64,000 nt of DNA, taken from Chthonomonadaceae bacterium (lineage in GTDB: Bacteria > Armatimonadota > Chthonomonadetes > Chthonomonadales > Chthonomonadaceae). The position numbers were made by a program, and so were the translations under genes. The notes below the pieces were generated by a model that did not search any database, was not told where the DNA came from, and was given only the letters and a program-made list of their open reading frames with translations. Within the stretch, counting starts at the first letter, position 1. Each line of letters begins with the position of its first letter. Shown here piece after piece: positions 24,464 to 33,780 of the stretch. The stretch is taken from NCBI GenBank assembly GCA_025352825.1, contig JANXSG010000218.1, positions 19,833 through 83,832 on the forward strand. Direction: 5' to 3'.

Positions 24464-27262
24464 CTATTTGGGTGTGCCATTTTCTATGATCGCATCTGTT
24501 ATATCCGGGACAGCCGGCCCTGCAATGATGATTGGCAGTTTTCCAGATCGCAGGTATTTCATTGCAGTCTGATTGACCTCGGATACTGTAAGAGCTTTTA
24601 CCTGCGAGGTATATCTGTTCAAATAGTCCCAGCCTAGATGATAGTATGCCTGTTCAGACAGATGGGTAGCAATTCCACTACTAGAAGAGTACGATAATTT
24701 CATAGCTCCCACAGCATGGTCTTTCGCCCAGTTCAGCTCTTTTGCGGTCACTCCTGAAATGCTGATTTTACGAATTTCATCTAGCGCTGAGGCGAGGGCA
24801 CGTTTCACATTTTTCGGATTCACACCTGCTCGGAACATCCAGGGTCCCTTTTGCAGCGCCGGCTCAAACCGTGTATAGGCATAGTAAGCCAATCCTTCAG
24901 TATCACGCACTCTTTTTCCCACGCGCCCTACAAACTCATCTTCTCCCAGAATAAGGTTCATTATAGTAGCTGGAATATAGTCGGGGTCTTGTCGTGAGAG
25001 TGCGACTGTACCCATTGCGATATCACATTGCGATTTATCAGGGATGTTTACTATGATAGACCTATCGTCATAAGAATATACTACGGAGTTATTAGGAGAA
25101 TAAGGTGGAAGTGCAGTGCCAGATGATTTCCAGCCTTCAAATAGCGCTGTCACTACCTTTTTAACTTTATCAATTTCAATATCACCCACAATTACAATGG
25201 TGGTGTTTCCCGGCTGATATGCACTGTGGTAAAACGACAAAAGTTCATCTCGTGTTAGTGTTCTAATACCTTCTGCAGTACCTGCTGGGCGATGTGCAAA
25301 ATTGCTGTTCTTGTAAAGCAGTGTATAGAGGCGATTTGTGGCAACTAAAGCCGTACTATTATCCGACTCTTGAAGAAGCGACAGCCTTTCACCACGTTCT
25401 TTTTCTAACTCATCAGCAGGAAAAGCAGGAAATTGCAGACACTGGGACATCAGGCCAAGAATTTCTCTGAAATTCTCTTTCAGCATTAATCCTGAGATAA
25501 TTGTCCGCTCGCGATCTGCCTGAAAACTGAAGCCCGCGCCTACAAACTCAGTCTCAGATGCAATCTGCTGCAAGCTCTTCGTATCTGTGCCTCTCGTAAG
25601 CATGTCGGCCACAAAGGAGGCGGTGCCAGGCTTGTCTGTCGGATCGTTTACCGAACCTGCCTTTACAAATCCAGATATGGTGACGGTAGGGTTTGCATGG
25701 TTAACTTTAACTACCACACGCATGTTATTTGGAAGAGTAAACTCGGTTACGCCTGAATCACTTTTCGAATCTTTCATTCCTCCGCTTGTCGCCCTGGCAT
25801 AGGCAGTCCCTTGAGTACCGCCAGATTCTAGATGAGGCGCGAAATCGGCTCCAACACTATTATGGCTTCTTTGTGAATTATGTTTTGCAGATACGGATGT
25901 CCCTCCACTCTCATCCAAGGGAATGAATAAACCCAGGGTGCGGTTATCAACTTCGAGATATTTCCGTGCTACGCGCATCACATCGGTCGGTTTTACAGCA
26001 TCTATATCTTCCAGAAATTTGTATTCGTTTTTCCAATCGCCTGTCACAGTCTGATAGAATCCCAATTGGGAAGCCTGGGCGAGCACACTGTCCTGTGCGA
26101 ATATAAAACTCGCTCTCGACTGGTTCTTTGCTTTGGTGATGGTATGATCATCAAGAAGTGTGGTTTGTACTCCTGCGATCTCGGATTTCAGAACGTTTTC
26201 GATCTGTGCAGTATCCACTCCTGAGCGCGCGGATACTGCTATCTCAAACATCTCAGGATCGATTCCCTGATTTGCCGATGCCGCCACATTCGTCGCGAGC
26301 TGCGTCTCAACAAGTGATTTGTACAGAATGCTGCTCTTACCGTTGCCGAGTGCATTCGCTAATACGGCAAGTGGTGCTATATCCGGACTACTTGCAGACG
26401 GTATATGCGCCATGATCTGAACATAGGAAGTTGGGCCAGCGCGTCGTACTGTAATTCGGCGTTCACCTTTCTGAGGAGGCTCGGGATTCAGTGGTAGGTG
26501 TTTGGTTGGGGTAGGCTTCACATCTGCCCACAATAGCTTAATTTTTTTTAAAAGCGTTACAGAATCGAAATCTCCTACTACCACGAGGGTCGCATTGTTG
26601 GGGGCATAGTAATCTCGGTAGTAGTCATATACCTGCTGGCGTGTATAGTGCTTTACATCCCATTTTGTACCTATGACTGGGAAGTGGTAAGGGTGGTAAA
26701 GGTAGCTCTGTGCCCTGGTTTGATCATAAAGAAAAGATGCATTATCGTTTTCCCCTCCCTCTAACTCTGATAGCACAACTGTCTTCTCGGCTTTCAACTG
26801 AACAGGATCAATAAGTGCCTGGGTCATCCTGTCTGCTTCGATTTTCAGGGCGACATCTATCTGATCTGCCGGCAGAAGAAAATAGTAGCTGGTAGTATCC
26901 GACCCAGTTCCAGCGTTGTTCACGCCTCCATGCCTCCCAATCATAACATCGATATCGCCAGGCTTAAGCAGCTTCCTTGTCCCTTTGAACATCATATGTT
27001 CTAGCTGATGAGAGACTCCGGTAACACCGCTAATTTCGTTTCGAGAGCCCACCTTATACCACACATAGGTGCATACTACAGGAGCGGTATGCACTTCTTT
27101 TGTTAGCACCGTCAATCCGTTCGCTAGCCGAGTCTGAGTTACACCGTGATCTGAAGCTTTGGATGCTGACGAAGCTAGTAAGGTTATGAGTATAAAAGTC
27201 GATAGATATAAGCTGGTATTTAGAATATTCGTAACAGACCGAATTTGTATCTTACTGGTCAT
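24464..27262 (-). CDS. Exported M16 family zinc peptidase (double-domain, insulinase-like)
   Basis: About 932 residues with a signal peptide and two tandem M16 halves. The first half holds the inverted zinc motif HQLEHMMFKGT (H85, E88, H89) and the downstream ELEGGEND Glu. The second half (from about 500, starting TEFTLPNNMRVVVKVN) lacks HxxEH, as is usual for the regulatory half. This fused arrangement degrades peptides in a clam-shell chamber, probably in the periplasm. I use the ATG at 27262, since GGAGAA sits eight bases upstream and it leaves a proper signal peptide; the longer TTG start at 27280 lacks this. Confidence 0.92.
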   Translation of the reverse strand: MTSKIQIRSVTNILNTSLYLSTFILITLLASSASKASDHGVTQTRLANGLTVLTKEVHTAPVVCTYVWYKVGSRNEISGVTGVSHQLEHMMFKGTRKLLKPGDIDVMIGRHGGVNNAGTGSDTTSYYFLLPADQIDVALKIEADRMTQALIDPVQLKAEKTVVLSELEGGENDNASFLYDQTRAQSYLYHPYHFPVIGTKWDVKHYTRQQVYDYYRDYYAPNNATLVVVGDFDSVTLLKKIKLLWADVKPTPTKHLPLNPEPPQKGERRITVRRAGPTSYVQIMAHIPSASSPDIAPLAVLANALGNGKSSILYKSLVETQLATNVAASANQGIDPEMFEIAVSARSGVDTAQIENVLKSEIAGVQTTLLDDHTITKAKNQSRASFIFAQDSVLAQASQLGFYQTVTGDWKNEYKFLEDIDAVKPTDVMRVARKYLEVDNRTLGLFIPLDESGGTSVSAKHNSQRSHNSVGADFAPHLESGGTQGTAYARATSGGMKDSKSDSGVTEFTLPNNMRVVVKVNHANPTVTISGFVKAGSVNDPTDKPGTASFVADMLTRGTDTKSLQQIASETEFVGAGFSFQADRERTIISGLMLKENFREILGLMSQCLQFPAFPADELEKERGERLSLLQESDNSTALVATNRLYTLLYKNSNFAHRPAGTAEGIRTLTRDELLSFYHSAYQPGNTTIVIVGDIEIDKVKKVVTALFEGWKSSGTALPPYSPNNSVVYSYDDRSIIVNIPDKSQCDIAMGTVALSRQDPDYIPATIMNLILGEDEFVGRVGKRVRDTEGLAYYAYTRFEPALQKGPWMFRAGVNPKNVKRALASALDEIRKISISGVTAKELNWAKDHAVGAMKLSYSSSSGIATHLSEQAYYHLGWDYLNRYTSQVKALTVSEVNQTAMKYLRSGKLPIIIAGPAVPDITDAIIENGTPK

Positions 27263-27388
27263 TGAAAAAATTCTCCACAAATTGATTTTGTATTATTCAA
27301 ATTCGTGACATTACTGTTTTAATCCTGCTTCGATCGCATCAGACAATTTTTGAAGTTCGCATCGGTTACAGACAGAAATGGAAGTATT

Positions 27389-28516
27389 TTAATGGCGCAG
27401 CATTTGGCGTAGTTCAGCCTGATTACCAGCGTACTGAATGGCTTCGTCGTAGGAGATAGCCTGTGCTCGATGCAGCTTATCCAGTGCCTGATTCATAGTA
27501 TTCATACCAAAGTGGCTTCCATCACGAATACACGAATGAAGATCGGTCGTATCTCCATCCTCAAGCTGCTTTTTAATAGTTGGGGAGGACGTCATCACTT
27601 CTACAGCAGGCAGCCTGCCACCAGTATTTGCCTTATGAACAAGGCGCTGAGAGGTGACACATAGCAGTGATGCTGCCAATTGCTGGCAGACCTGTTGTTT
27701 TAAATGAGAGGGAAAGCTGTTCACAATTCGATCTATGGTGGAAGCGGCAGAAGTTGTGTGTAGAGTAGTGATTACAAGATGCCCGATCTCTGACGCGACC
27801 ATGGCAACATCCATTGTCTCTCTATCTCTAAGTTCTCCAATTGCAATAACATCCGGACTCTGACGGGTAACACTGCGCAGTGCAGACTCGAACGATAGGG
27901 TATCCTGCCTTATCTCTCGCTGATGGATAACACTTTTTCGATCTTCGTAGACATATTCAATCGGGTCTTCAATGGTGAAAATATTAGCGCTCCTATGCCG
28001 GTTTATCTCTTCAACAATAGCTGCTAATGTGGTGGTCTTTCCACTACCGGTCGGCCCCGTGATGATGATGAGGCCTTGAGGCTCAGCAGCCATTTTCTTT
28101 AGAATTGGTGGAAGCACGAGCTGATCGATCGTATAAGGGCGTAAAGGAATGATTCGCAACGCCGCTCCTATCGTACCTCGCTGCATAAATAGATTGGCTC
28201 TCACTCTTGCAAGTGAAGGAATTGTGAACACGAGATCGAGTTCCTGTTTGTGCTCAAGCAGGCTCATAAGATCATCGGCGTCGTCGTTATCAGGTAGTTT
28301 TTGCATGCTCCTCTCAGCTCGAAGCAGTGTATCTCGGACGGAACTAAACATAATCTCATAAGCCATCTCTCTTGTATTTTCAGCGGAAATAGGAGAGAGC
28401 TCAGTGAGTTGTAAGCGGCCATCAACTCGGATGGCTGGAGGGGAACCGGCTTTAATTATTAAATCAGAAGCCTTGCCTTTAATAGCAATTTCAAGTAGAT
28501 CATGAATGGTGTGCAT
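27389..28516 (-). CDS. pilT: PilT-type retraction ATPase
   Basis: 375 residues, a hexameric type IV pilus retraction ATPase at the inner-membrane base. Motifs: N-terminal DLLEIAIKGKASDLIIKAGSPP, Walker A GPTGSGKTTT, Asp box, Walker B VIAIGELRDRETM and His box GHLVITTLHTTSA. The C-terminal AIRNLIRE motif of classic PilT is not seen; instead VMTSSPTIKKQLEDGD follows, so a PilU-like paralogue is possible. Start at the ATG at 28516 because AAGGAA lies just upstream; the open frame extends further but without support. No other pilus assembly genes are nearby. Confidence 0.9.
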   Translation of the reverse strand: MHTIHDLLEIAIKGKASDLIIKAGSPPAIRVDGRLQLTELSPISAENTREMAYEIMFSSVRDTLLRAERSMQKLPDNDDADDLMSLLEHKQELDLVFTIPSLARVRANLFMQRGTIGAALRIIPLRPYTIDQLVLPPILKKMAAEPQGLIIITGPTGSGKTTTLAAIVEEINRHRSANIFTIEDPIEYVYEDRKSVIHQREIRQDTLSFESALRSVTRQSPDVIAIGELRDRETMDVAMVASEIGHLVITTLHTTSAASTIDRIVNSFPSHLKQQVCQQLAASLLCVTSQRLVHKANTGGRLPAVEVMTSSPTIKKQLEDGDTTDLHSCIRDGSHFGMNTMNQALDKLHRAQAISYDEAIQYAGNQAELRQMLRH

Positions 28517-28710
28517 AGTATTCCTTAGTACGATTTTGCAAAATAAAAAATGAATTCTGATAGGTTTCCGCCTGCTATCACAAGGCGAAAGGTAATATTC
28601 CACAGTATTTAAGACAACACGTTACTAGGCTTTGTTCTTAACTTAATCCATTTCCTATCCAAATTCGCACATTCATATGATAAGAATTTAATATATGTAA
28701 GCCTGTCGAC

Positions 28711-28740
28711 AAAAAAAGCAGCCCAATGGCTGCTTTTTTT
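28711..28740 (-). terminator. Intrinsic terminator after hppA
   Basis: AGCAGCC-AAT-GGCTGCT stem flanked by A7 and T7 tracts. It reads as a terminator on both strands and lies 19 bases past the hppA stop. Confidence 0.85.
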
Positions 28741-28758
28741 GGTCGATATCGATTGGTT

Positions 28759-31308
28759 TTATCTACCGCTTAGGGCAGGTTCTCTCTCGCTTTTATTACT
28801 GCTAGGAGGAGGATTACCTGTAATGTCCTCATCCCGAACAATGGAACCTCTTTTAGAAAAGAGGATTGCACCGGTGAGACACGCCGTCGATATTCCTACA
28901 ATAAGCAGGCGAACCCACATTTCTAGCGGCTGTATTACTATTCCTGCGATAAGAATACCAGTCAGGTTCATTACCTTGATGAGCGGATTGAGCGCTGGGC
29001 CAGCCGTATCTTTAAACGGATCGCCTACAGTATCGCAAATAATACCTGCTTTGTGGTTCTCAGTGCCTTTTCCGCCAAAAAGTCCATCCTCAATCTTCTT
29101 CTTAGCATTATCCCATGCACCGCCAGAGTTGGATAGAAGTACCGCCATAAGCTGCCCACTGACAATTGCGCCCGCCAGATATCCTCCTAAGGCCGCAGCG
29201 CCGATGTCAGGTCGTCTGAAACCAAGTCCGAATCCCACCAAGATAGGAAGTGCGATTGCTAGAATGCCAGGGCCAAGCAGCTCCTTCTGAGCGGCTGCAG
29301 TGGAGATCGCAACACATTTTGCGTAGTCGGGCTTACTGGTTCCCAGCATGATTCCAGGATCGTTGCGGAACTGGCTGCGCACCTCTTCGATCAGCTGAAA
29401 TGCAGCTCTTCCCACAGCGTTGATAGCAAAGGAGGAGAAGAGATAGGGGGCTGCCCCCCCAATAAGCAGCCCAACAAATACTTCGGGTACATCGAGTGGA
29501 ATACCGAATATTCGTCCCTGGGCCAGCAGAGATGCATGTTCTGTTGCATCGTTGGGTGCCAGCAGGTGAGCATCCGTCATGAAGGATCGGAAAAGAGCGA
29601 CCGCTGCGATAACTGCTGTCGCAATGGCAAATCCCTTGGTGAGGGCCTTCGTAGTATTCCCAACGGCATCTAATCTGCCAACAATGCGGTCACCTGAAAT
29701 TGCCCCGCCAACTTTTCCACTGGCATGGTCTTCTTCGAGAACCTTGGACATCTCGAAGATTCCGTTCGCATTGTCTGTGATAGGGCCGAATGTATCCATG
29801 GCTAGAATGTAGCCAGTAGTGGTAAGTAGACCTAATCCAGCTAGAGCAATCCCATAAGCAGCAAGCAGGGGATTGTTCGGGAAGATTGCCAGCGCAAAAA
29901 GCAGAGTAACGGCGATGGCGAGCGCACTCCAGACAGAACTTTCGAGCCCATACGAAAATCCTGAGATTATCATGGTTGCCGGCCCGGTCTTAGAGTTGTG
30001 GGCAATCTCGTTCACTGGCTTTTTTTCTGTGGAGGTGAAGTATTCTGTCAGCCAGCCTATCACTATTGCCAGCACAATACCTATGAAGGTGCAAAGAAAG
30101 AATTTCCACCATTCGTACTTATAGTTCCCGGAACCATCCAGCAGAGGAATTTCTACCCCTCCTTTGAAGTACCAGTACGAGCCTGCACAGAAGAGCAGAG
30201 TGGCAATAAACGCTGAAATTCTAAATCCTTTGTTGATTGGCTGCATCGGATCGAGATCTTCTCGGTCTTCTCCCTTGACAGAGAACACACCGATTATGGA
30301 GGCAACTACTCCAACAGCGCGCACAATAAGAGGATACATGATAAGCTGAAGAGCGCTATGGGCAAGCACTGTATTTGTGCGCCACACCTCCGTGGGAATA
30401 ATCGCAGCGCCAAGAATAATCGCCGCCACCAGAGTGACTTCATAACTCTCGAAAACGTCTGCCGCCATTCCTGCGCAGTCACCTACATTATCACCCACGT
30501 TATCTGCTATCGTGGCGGGGTTTCGCGGGTCGTCCTCCGGAATACCTGCTTCGATCTTACCCACTAGATCAGCGCCTACATCGGCAGCTTTTGTGAATAT
30601 TCCACCGCCAACTCTCATAAAGAGTGCCGCTAAAGATCCACCGAACCCGAAACCGATGAGGATGAGCATTGCCTTTTCTTTATAGATCAAAAAGACAAGA
30701 CACGCCCCCAGCAGCCCTAACCCTACGGTCATCATTCCGGAAACCGCTCCTGCTTTAAAGGCCGTTTCAAGCGCTCCTTTAAACGTAGTGCGAGCTTGAT
30801 TGGCTGTTCTCTGGTTTGCTATCGTCGCCATTCCCATACCTACATATCCTGCAATATAGGAGGCGGAAACACCCAGAATAAAGAAGAGTGCTACTCCAAG
30901 CGATTCAGGAACACCATATCCGAGGTTTGATTGACTTTTGTACAAAAAGAAAAGACCCGCAGCAATCACAAGCACCAGAACCGACATCGTCTTGACCTGC
31001 TGCTGCAGATAAGCAAGGGCTCCATCTCGAATAGCTTTGCCCACCTCTTCCATTTTAGCGGTGCCTGGACTCTGTTTAGCCACTTCACGATACCATAACC
31101 ATCCGAAGAACAGCGACACTAGACCCATGAAAAATACAACATAGATTATGTTCATTTCATTCGGGCCAAATTTAGGAAGTTGAATGGCTTCACCCGCATG
31201 GGCTGCGCTGCCAGGAATAATTAAACCAAGCATAGCTATCAGAGGAAGCAGGCGGGATCTCCACGTTTTATAGAGGGGATTATCGCTTTCTGTGTGTTTT
31301 TCGATCAT
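28759..31308 (-). CDS. hppA: Membrane-bound proton-translocating pyrophosphatase
   Basis: 849 residues with about 16 membrane helices. It hydrolyses pyrophosphate and pumps H+ (or Na+) across the inner membrane. The signature DVGADLVGKIEAGIPEDDPR and DNVGDNVGDCAGMAADVFES supplies the substrate Asp cluster, and a second acidic patch is at CDTVGDPFKDTAGPALNP. The segment GNTTKALTKGFAI has Lys where K+-dependent pumps have Ala, so K+-independence and H+ transport are predicted. A leading hydrophobic segment with an SAAHAGEA-like junction suggests a signal-like N-terminal extension. AGGAGGT precedes the ATG and a good promoter lies upstream. Confidence 0.95.
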   Translation of the reverse strand: MIEKHTESDNPLYKTWRSRLLPLIAMLGLIIPGSAAHAGEAIQLPKFGPNEMNIIYVVFFMGLVSLFFGWLWYREVAKQSPGTAKMEEVGKAIRDGALAYLQQQVKTMSVLVLVIAAGLFFLYKSQSNLGYGVPESLGVALFFILGVSASYIAGYVGMGMATIANQRTANQARTTFKGALETAFKAGAVSGMMTVGLGLLGACLVFLIYKEKAMLILIGFGFGGSLAALFMRVGGGIFTKAADVGADLVGKIEAGIPEDDPRNPATIADNVGDNVGDCAGMAADVFESYEVTLVAAIILGAAIIPTEVWRTNTVLAHSALQLIMYPLIVRAVGVVASIIGVFSVKGEDREDLDPMQPINKGFRISAFIATLLFCAGSYWYFKGGVEIPLLDGSGNYKYEWWKFFLCTFIGIVLAIVIGWLTEYFTSTEKKPVNEIAHNSKTGPATMIISGFSYGLESSVWSALAIAVTLLFALAIFPNNPLLAAYGIALAGLGLLTTTGYILAMDTFGPITDNANGIFEMSKVLEEDHASGKVGGAISGDRIVGRLDAVGNTTKALTKGFAIATAVIAAVALFRSFMTDAHLLAPNDATEHASLLAQGRIFGIPLDVPEVFVGLLIGGAAPYLFSSFAINAVGRAAFQLIEEVRSQFRNDPGIMLGTSKPDYAKCVAISTAAAQKELLGPGILAIALPILVGFGLGFRRPDIGAAALGGYLAGAIVSGQLMAVLLSNSGGAWDNAKKKIEDGLFGGKGTENHKAGIICDTVGDPFKDTAGPALNPLIKVMNLTGILIAGIVIQPLEMWVRLLIVGISTACLTGAILFSKRGSIVRDEDITGNPPPSSNKSEREPALSGR

Positions 31309-31389
31309 GTAGTTGGGTTACCTCCTAGGGGACATGCTTCAGAGTGAATGAAGTGGTTGTTACAGAAACAATGTGCATGTGTTAGCAAA

Positions 31390-31418
31390 ATTATATGCGA
31401 ATTTAGAAATAAAGTCAA
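31390..31418 (-). promoter_or_regulatory. Sigma70 promoter of hppA
   Basis: Minus strand: TTGACT (31418-31413), 17-base spacer, TATAAT (31395-31390), about 80 bases upstream of the ATG. Confidence 0.8.
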
Positions 31419-31484
31419 GTGCTCATTCGCTTTTTTATATTTTGCACTTGATCTACTAATATTTAAGGAGATGGAACATAGAAA

Positions 31485-31526
31485 ATTCACACATCATACA
31501 CCGTTCGTCGATATCATCGTGTGAAT
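31485..31526 (-). terminator. Possible hairpin terminator after the sigma factor
   Basis: ATTCACAC and its inverse GTGTGAAT are separated by 26 bases and followed on the minus strand by TTTTC. It lies 123 bases beyond the sigma gene stop. The rest of the 340-base gap shows only the hppA promoter. Confidence 0.35.
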
Positions 31527-31648
31527 ATCACAAATGCACATTGAACAGATTGATGGGAAAATGGGGCAGAAACAAGCACGAAAATGCTCTTGATTATCAG
31601 ATATGCGTTTGAAGTCGAAAGCATCACGGCTTAAATAACATAAAACTC

Positions 31649-32449
31649 TTAGGGAAACAGTTCCACTTCTGGGTCGAGATATCCTCTCAGACGTGTCACT
31701 GCCTGAGCGTGAAGCTGATATGCTCGTGATTCCGAGACAGTAAGAACGCTTCCAATTTCCTTGAAGGTGAGTCCATCGTGATAGTAGAGAGAGACAACTT
31801 TGCGCTCTCTATCCGGCAGCCGATCAACAGCGAATGCGAGAGCACGCTGACGTTCACGAACAGCCACACTCTCCAATGGACTTGGGTCGTCTGTCTGAAT
31901 TGTATCCACTAGCCTCTGTTGGTCGGATCCAATTCTTAGATCATCCAGTGAAAGTAGGCTGGCTCGGCCAATATTGGTGAGCAGCTTGTCCAGTTTTTCC
32001 TGCGTTATGCCGAGTTCTTGAGCGATCTCTTCTTCAGTCGCTGGTCTTCCAAGCTCTGATTCAAGACGAACATAAGCGGAACGCAGCTGTTTCTGTTGAT
32101 CACGTACGAGTCGAGGCACCCAGTCGTCGCCGCGCAGCATCTCAAGAATAGCTCCGCGAATGAGGGTGATGGCATAAGTTTCAAACTTGATCCCACGGGT
32201 GGGATCAAACTGGTCGACAGCTTTAACCAGACCAACGACGCCAGCACCGACCAGATCTTCTCGTTCCACTCCGGAAGGGAGCGGACCAAAAAGTCTGCCA
32301 GCAGTAATCGAGACGAGGTGTGCGTACCGTTGGATAATTAATCCTCGGGCATGCTGGCAGTTCTGCTGCTTGAACTGTTGCCAGAGATTGGGGGTAGCGA
32401 CATCGCCCACTGTATCTCCTCCATGCACTAGTGGGTGCAGCCCGTCCAT
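31649..32449 (-). CDS. RNA polymerase sigma factor, FliA/WhiG (sigma-28) type
   Basis: 266 residues with regions 2, 3 and 4: ERED-LVGAGVVGLVKAVDQFDP (region 2.1-2.2), FETYAITLIRGAILEMLRGDDW (2.3-2.4), RLESELGRPATEEEIAQELG (region 3), and LPDRERKVVSLYYHDGLTFKEIG with an HTH (region 4). The compact length and RxDDWVPR junction fit the FliA/WhiG class rather than a primary sigma. No flagellar genes are in the window, so it may serve motility elsewhere or another programme. The start at 32449 lacks a strong ribosome site. Confidence 0.9.
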   Translation of the reverse strand: MDGLHPLVHGGDTVGDVATPNLWQQFKQQNCQHARGLIIQRYAHLVSITAGRLFGPLPSGVEREDLVGAGVVGLVKAVDQFDPTRGIKFETYAITLIRGAILEMLRGDDWVPRLVRDQQKQLRSAYVRLESELGRPATEEEIAQELGITQEKLDKLLTNIGRASLLSLDDLRIGSDQQRLVDTIQTDDPSPLESVAVRERQRALAFAVDRLPDRERKVVSLYYHDGLTFKEIGSVLTVSESRAYQLHAQAVTRLRGYLDPEVELFP

Positions 32450-32814
32450 CCATGACAGGCATTTTGTGATGATTCTACATATATTAAGTTATACGAAAAC
32501 AGTGTCCAGCAAGATATTCATATGAGAAATGATGCTGATTTTCTATATTCGGTGTATGTAGTTGGAACATGTTCGATTTTCGGCAGTTTTAGCCTGCTTC
32601 GTTATAGGTATTGAAAAGTATTTTTTTTGTGATTGGCCTCAGACCCCTAAATCCTTTTTTCATGATCTCAAATGGCTTCTTAACAGATCTATTTTTAGTT
32701 TTCAAGTATTAGTACTTTGACTTGTGTAGGTATTTTCACGGAAAAATCTGATGTTGACGGAGCTAATCGCATACTCGCTTTAGCCTGGTGGTTTTTTCGA
32801 AAGGTGTACGGATT
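32450..32814. other. 365-base divergent intergenic region
   Basis: It lies between the sigma factor and the outer-membrane barrel gene, which face away from each other. AT-rich with no open frame of note. AAGGTG near 32801 is the ribosome site of the barrel gene. No convincing consensus promoter was found by eye. Confidence 0.5.
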
Positions 32815-33564
32815 ATGAAAAATGTATGGATGCGTTATGCATTAATGATGTGTGTGGTGTTTATTACTGTACCCGCCTATGCCGGCCCCCCCTTTAACGT
32901 AGATGATCCCGCAACAGTAGAACGTCATCGAGTTAACTTAATTACTTCGTATACTTCCAGTCAGAATTTTGCAGGAGAAATGCAGACTTGTCCAACCTGT
33001 TTAATAGCATATGGCTATACGGACAGAATTGAACTGGACATCGGAGCTGGCGGCACATCCCTACGAAATTCTGGAAGCTCGAGAATATACGGTTTTGGGG
33101 ATACAACAGGCGTAATCAAATGGCGATTTCAGGAAGAGACCAAACGGCGTCCCCAGTTAGCGATCGGTTACCAAATTAAAATTCCTACAGCAGATGTTCA
33201 TCGTGGACTTGGTAGTGGTGCGGTAGATCACTGTATGTGGATTAGTGCAGCAAAGTCCTATGGAAGGTGGTCTCCATTTGCCAATATAGGATATAATTTC
33301 CTGGGCGGCCACGATGGAACTAACAACATGTTTTGCGGATGCGGCATCACGTATCAAGTGACAGAAAAGTTAATAGCAGGCGCGCAGGTCTATGGGAATT
33401 CTGCGAATGCGCCAGGAGTACGAGATGAGTTAGCTTGGGGTGCCGGTTTAACCTACAACTATATGCCGGATAAATCGTTCCTGCTCTCATTGGGGCGGAG
33501 CGAACATGGCTATTCGGACCTAAATGTATACGCCGGGTTTTCGATCACTTTTGGCAAAAAATAG
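32815..33564 (+). CDS. Outer-membrane beta-barrel protein, MetA-pathway-of-phenol-degradation-like
   Basis: 249 residues from the ATG at 32815 (AAGGTG upstream; an in-frame GTG or ATG further up would spoil the signal peptide). A signal peptide ends at VPAYAGPPF, followed by mature text PFNVDDPATVERHRVNLITSY and alternating amphipathic strands (RIELDIGAGG, PQLAIGYQIKIPTA, FANIGYNFLGG, VYAGFSITFGKK with a C-terminal aromatic-poor end). This matches the transporter-like barrel family PF13557 seen as uncharacterised outer-membrane proteins. Four Cys residues (TCPTC, CGC) are unusual for a barrel. Confidence 0.7.
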   Translation: MKNVWMRYALMMCVVFITVPAYAGPPFNVDDPATVERHRVNLITSYTSSQNFAGEMQTCPTCLIAYGYTDRIELDIGAGGTSLRNSGSSRIYGFGDTTGVIKWRFQEETKRRPQLAIGYQIKIPTADVHRGLGSGAVDHCMWISAAKSYGRWSPFANIGYNFLGGHDGTNNMFCGCGITYQVTEKLIAGAQVYGNSANAPGVRDELAWGAGLTYNYMPDKSFLLSLGRSEHGYSDLNVYAGFSITFGKK

Positions 33565-33621
33565 CTTCGTTCGAGCTGACGCTGTCATCTTTACAAATGA
33601 GTTACAACTCCGAGGCGATAA

Positions 33622-33652
33622 CGGCGCATAAATAAACAATTTATATGCGCCG
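33622..33652 (+). terminator. Strong hairpin after the barrel gene
   Basis: CGGCGCATAAAT pairs with TTATATGCGCCG over a short A-rich loop, 58 bases past the stop. It is followed by ATTTGTTATTT, a loose T-tract. Confidence 0.6.
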
Positions 33653-33693
33653 ATTTGTTATTTAAGTCAATTTTAAGTGGAAAGCCAACGATA

Positions 33694-33780
33694 AAAAACT
33701 TAAATACTTTTGAAAAACCGATGCCATAATTACCCCCCTCTCTTGTTATGGGAGAAGGTAACCTCGGGAATGAGGGTGAA
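33694..33780. repeat. Family A element, partial diverged copy
   Basis: Positions 33694-33725 match 14211-14242 with one difference. The following CCCCCCTCTCTTGTTATGGGAGAAGG is a decayed version of the family hairpin, and ATGAGGGTG corresponds to the GGTGAGGG tail. No left outer end is visible. The start region of the downstream phosphoesterase gene lies inside it. Confidence 0.6.

Noticed and set aside
31305..31490. 61-codon minus-strand frame upstream of hppA
   Set aside because: It overlaps the hppA promoter and start, and has no ribosome site or recognisable features.
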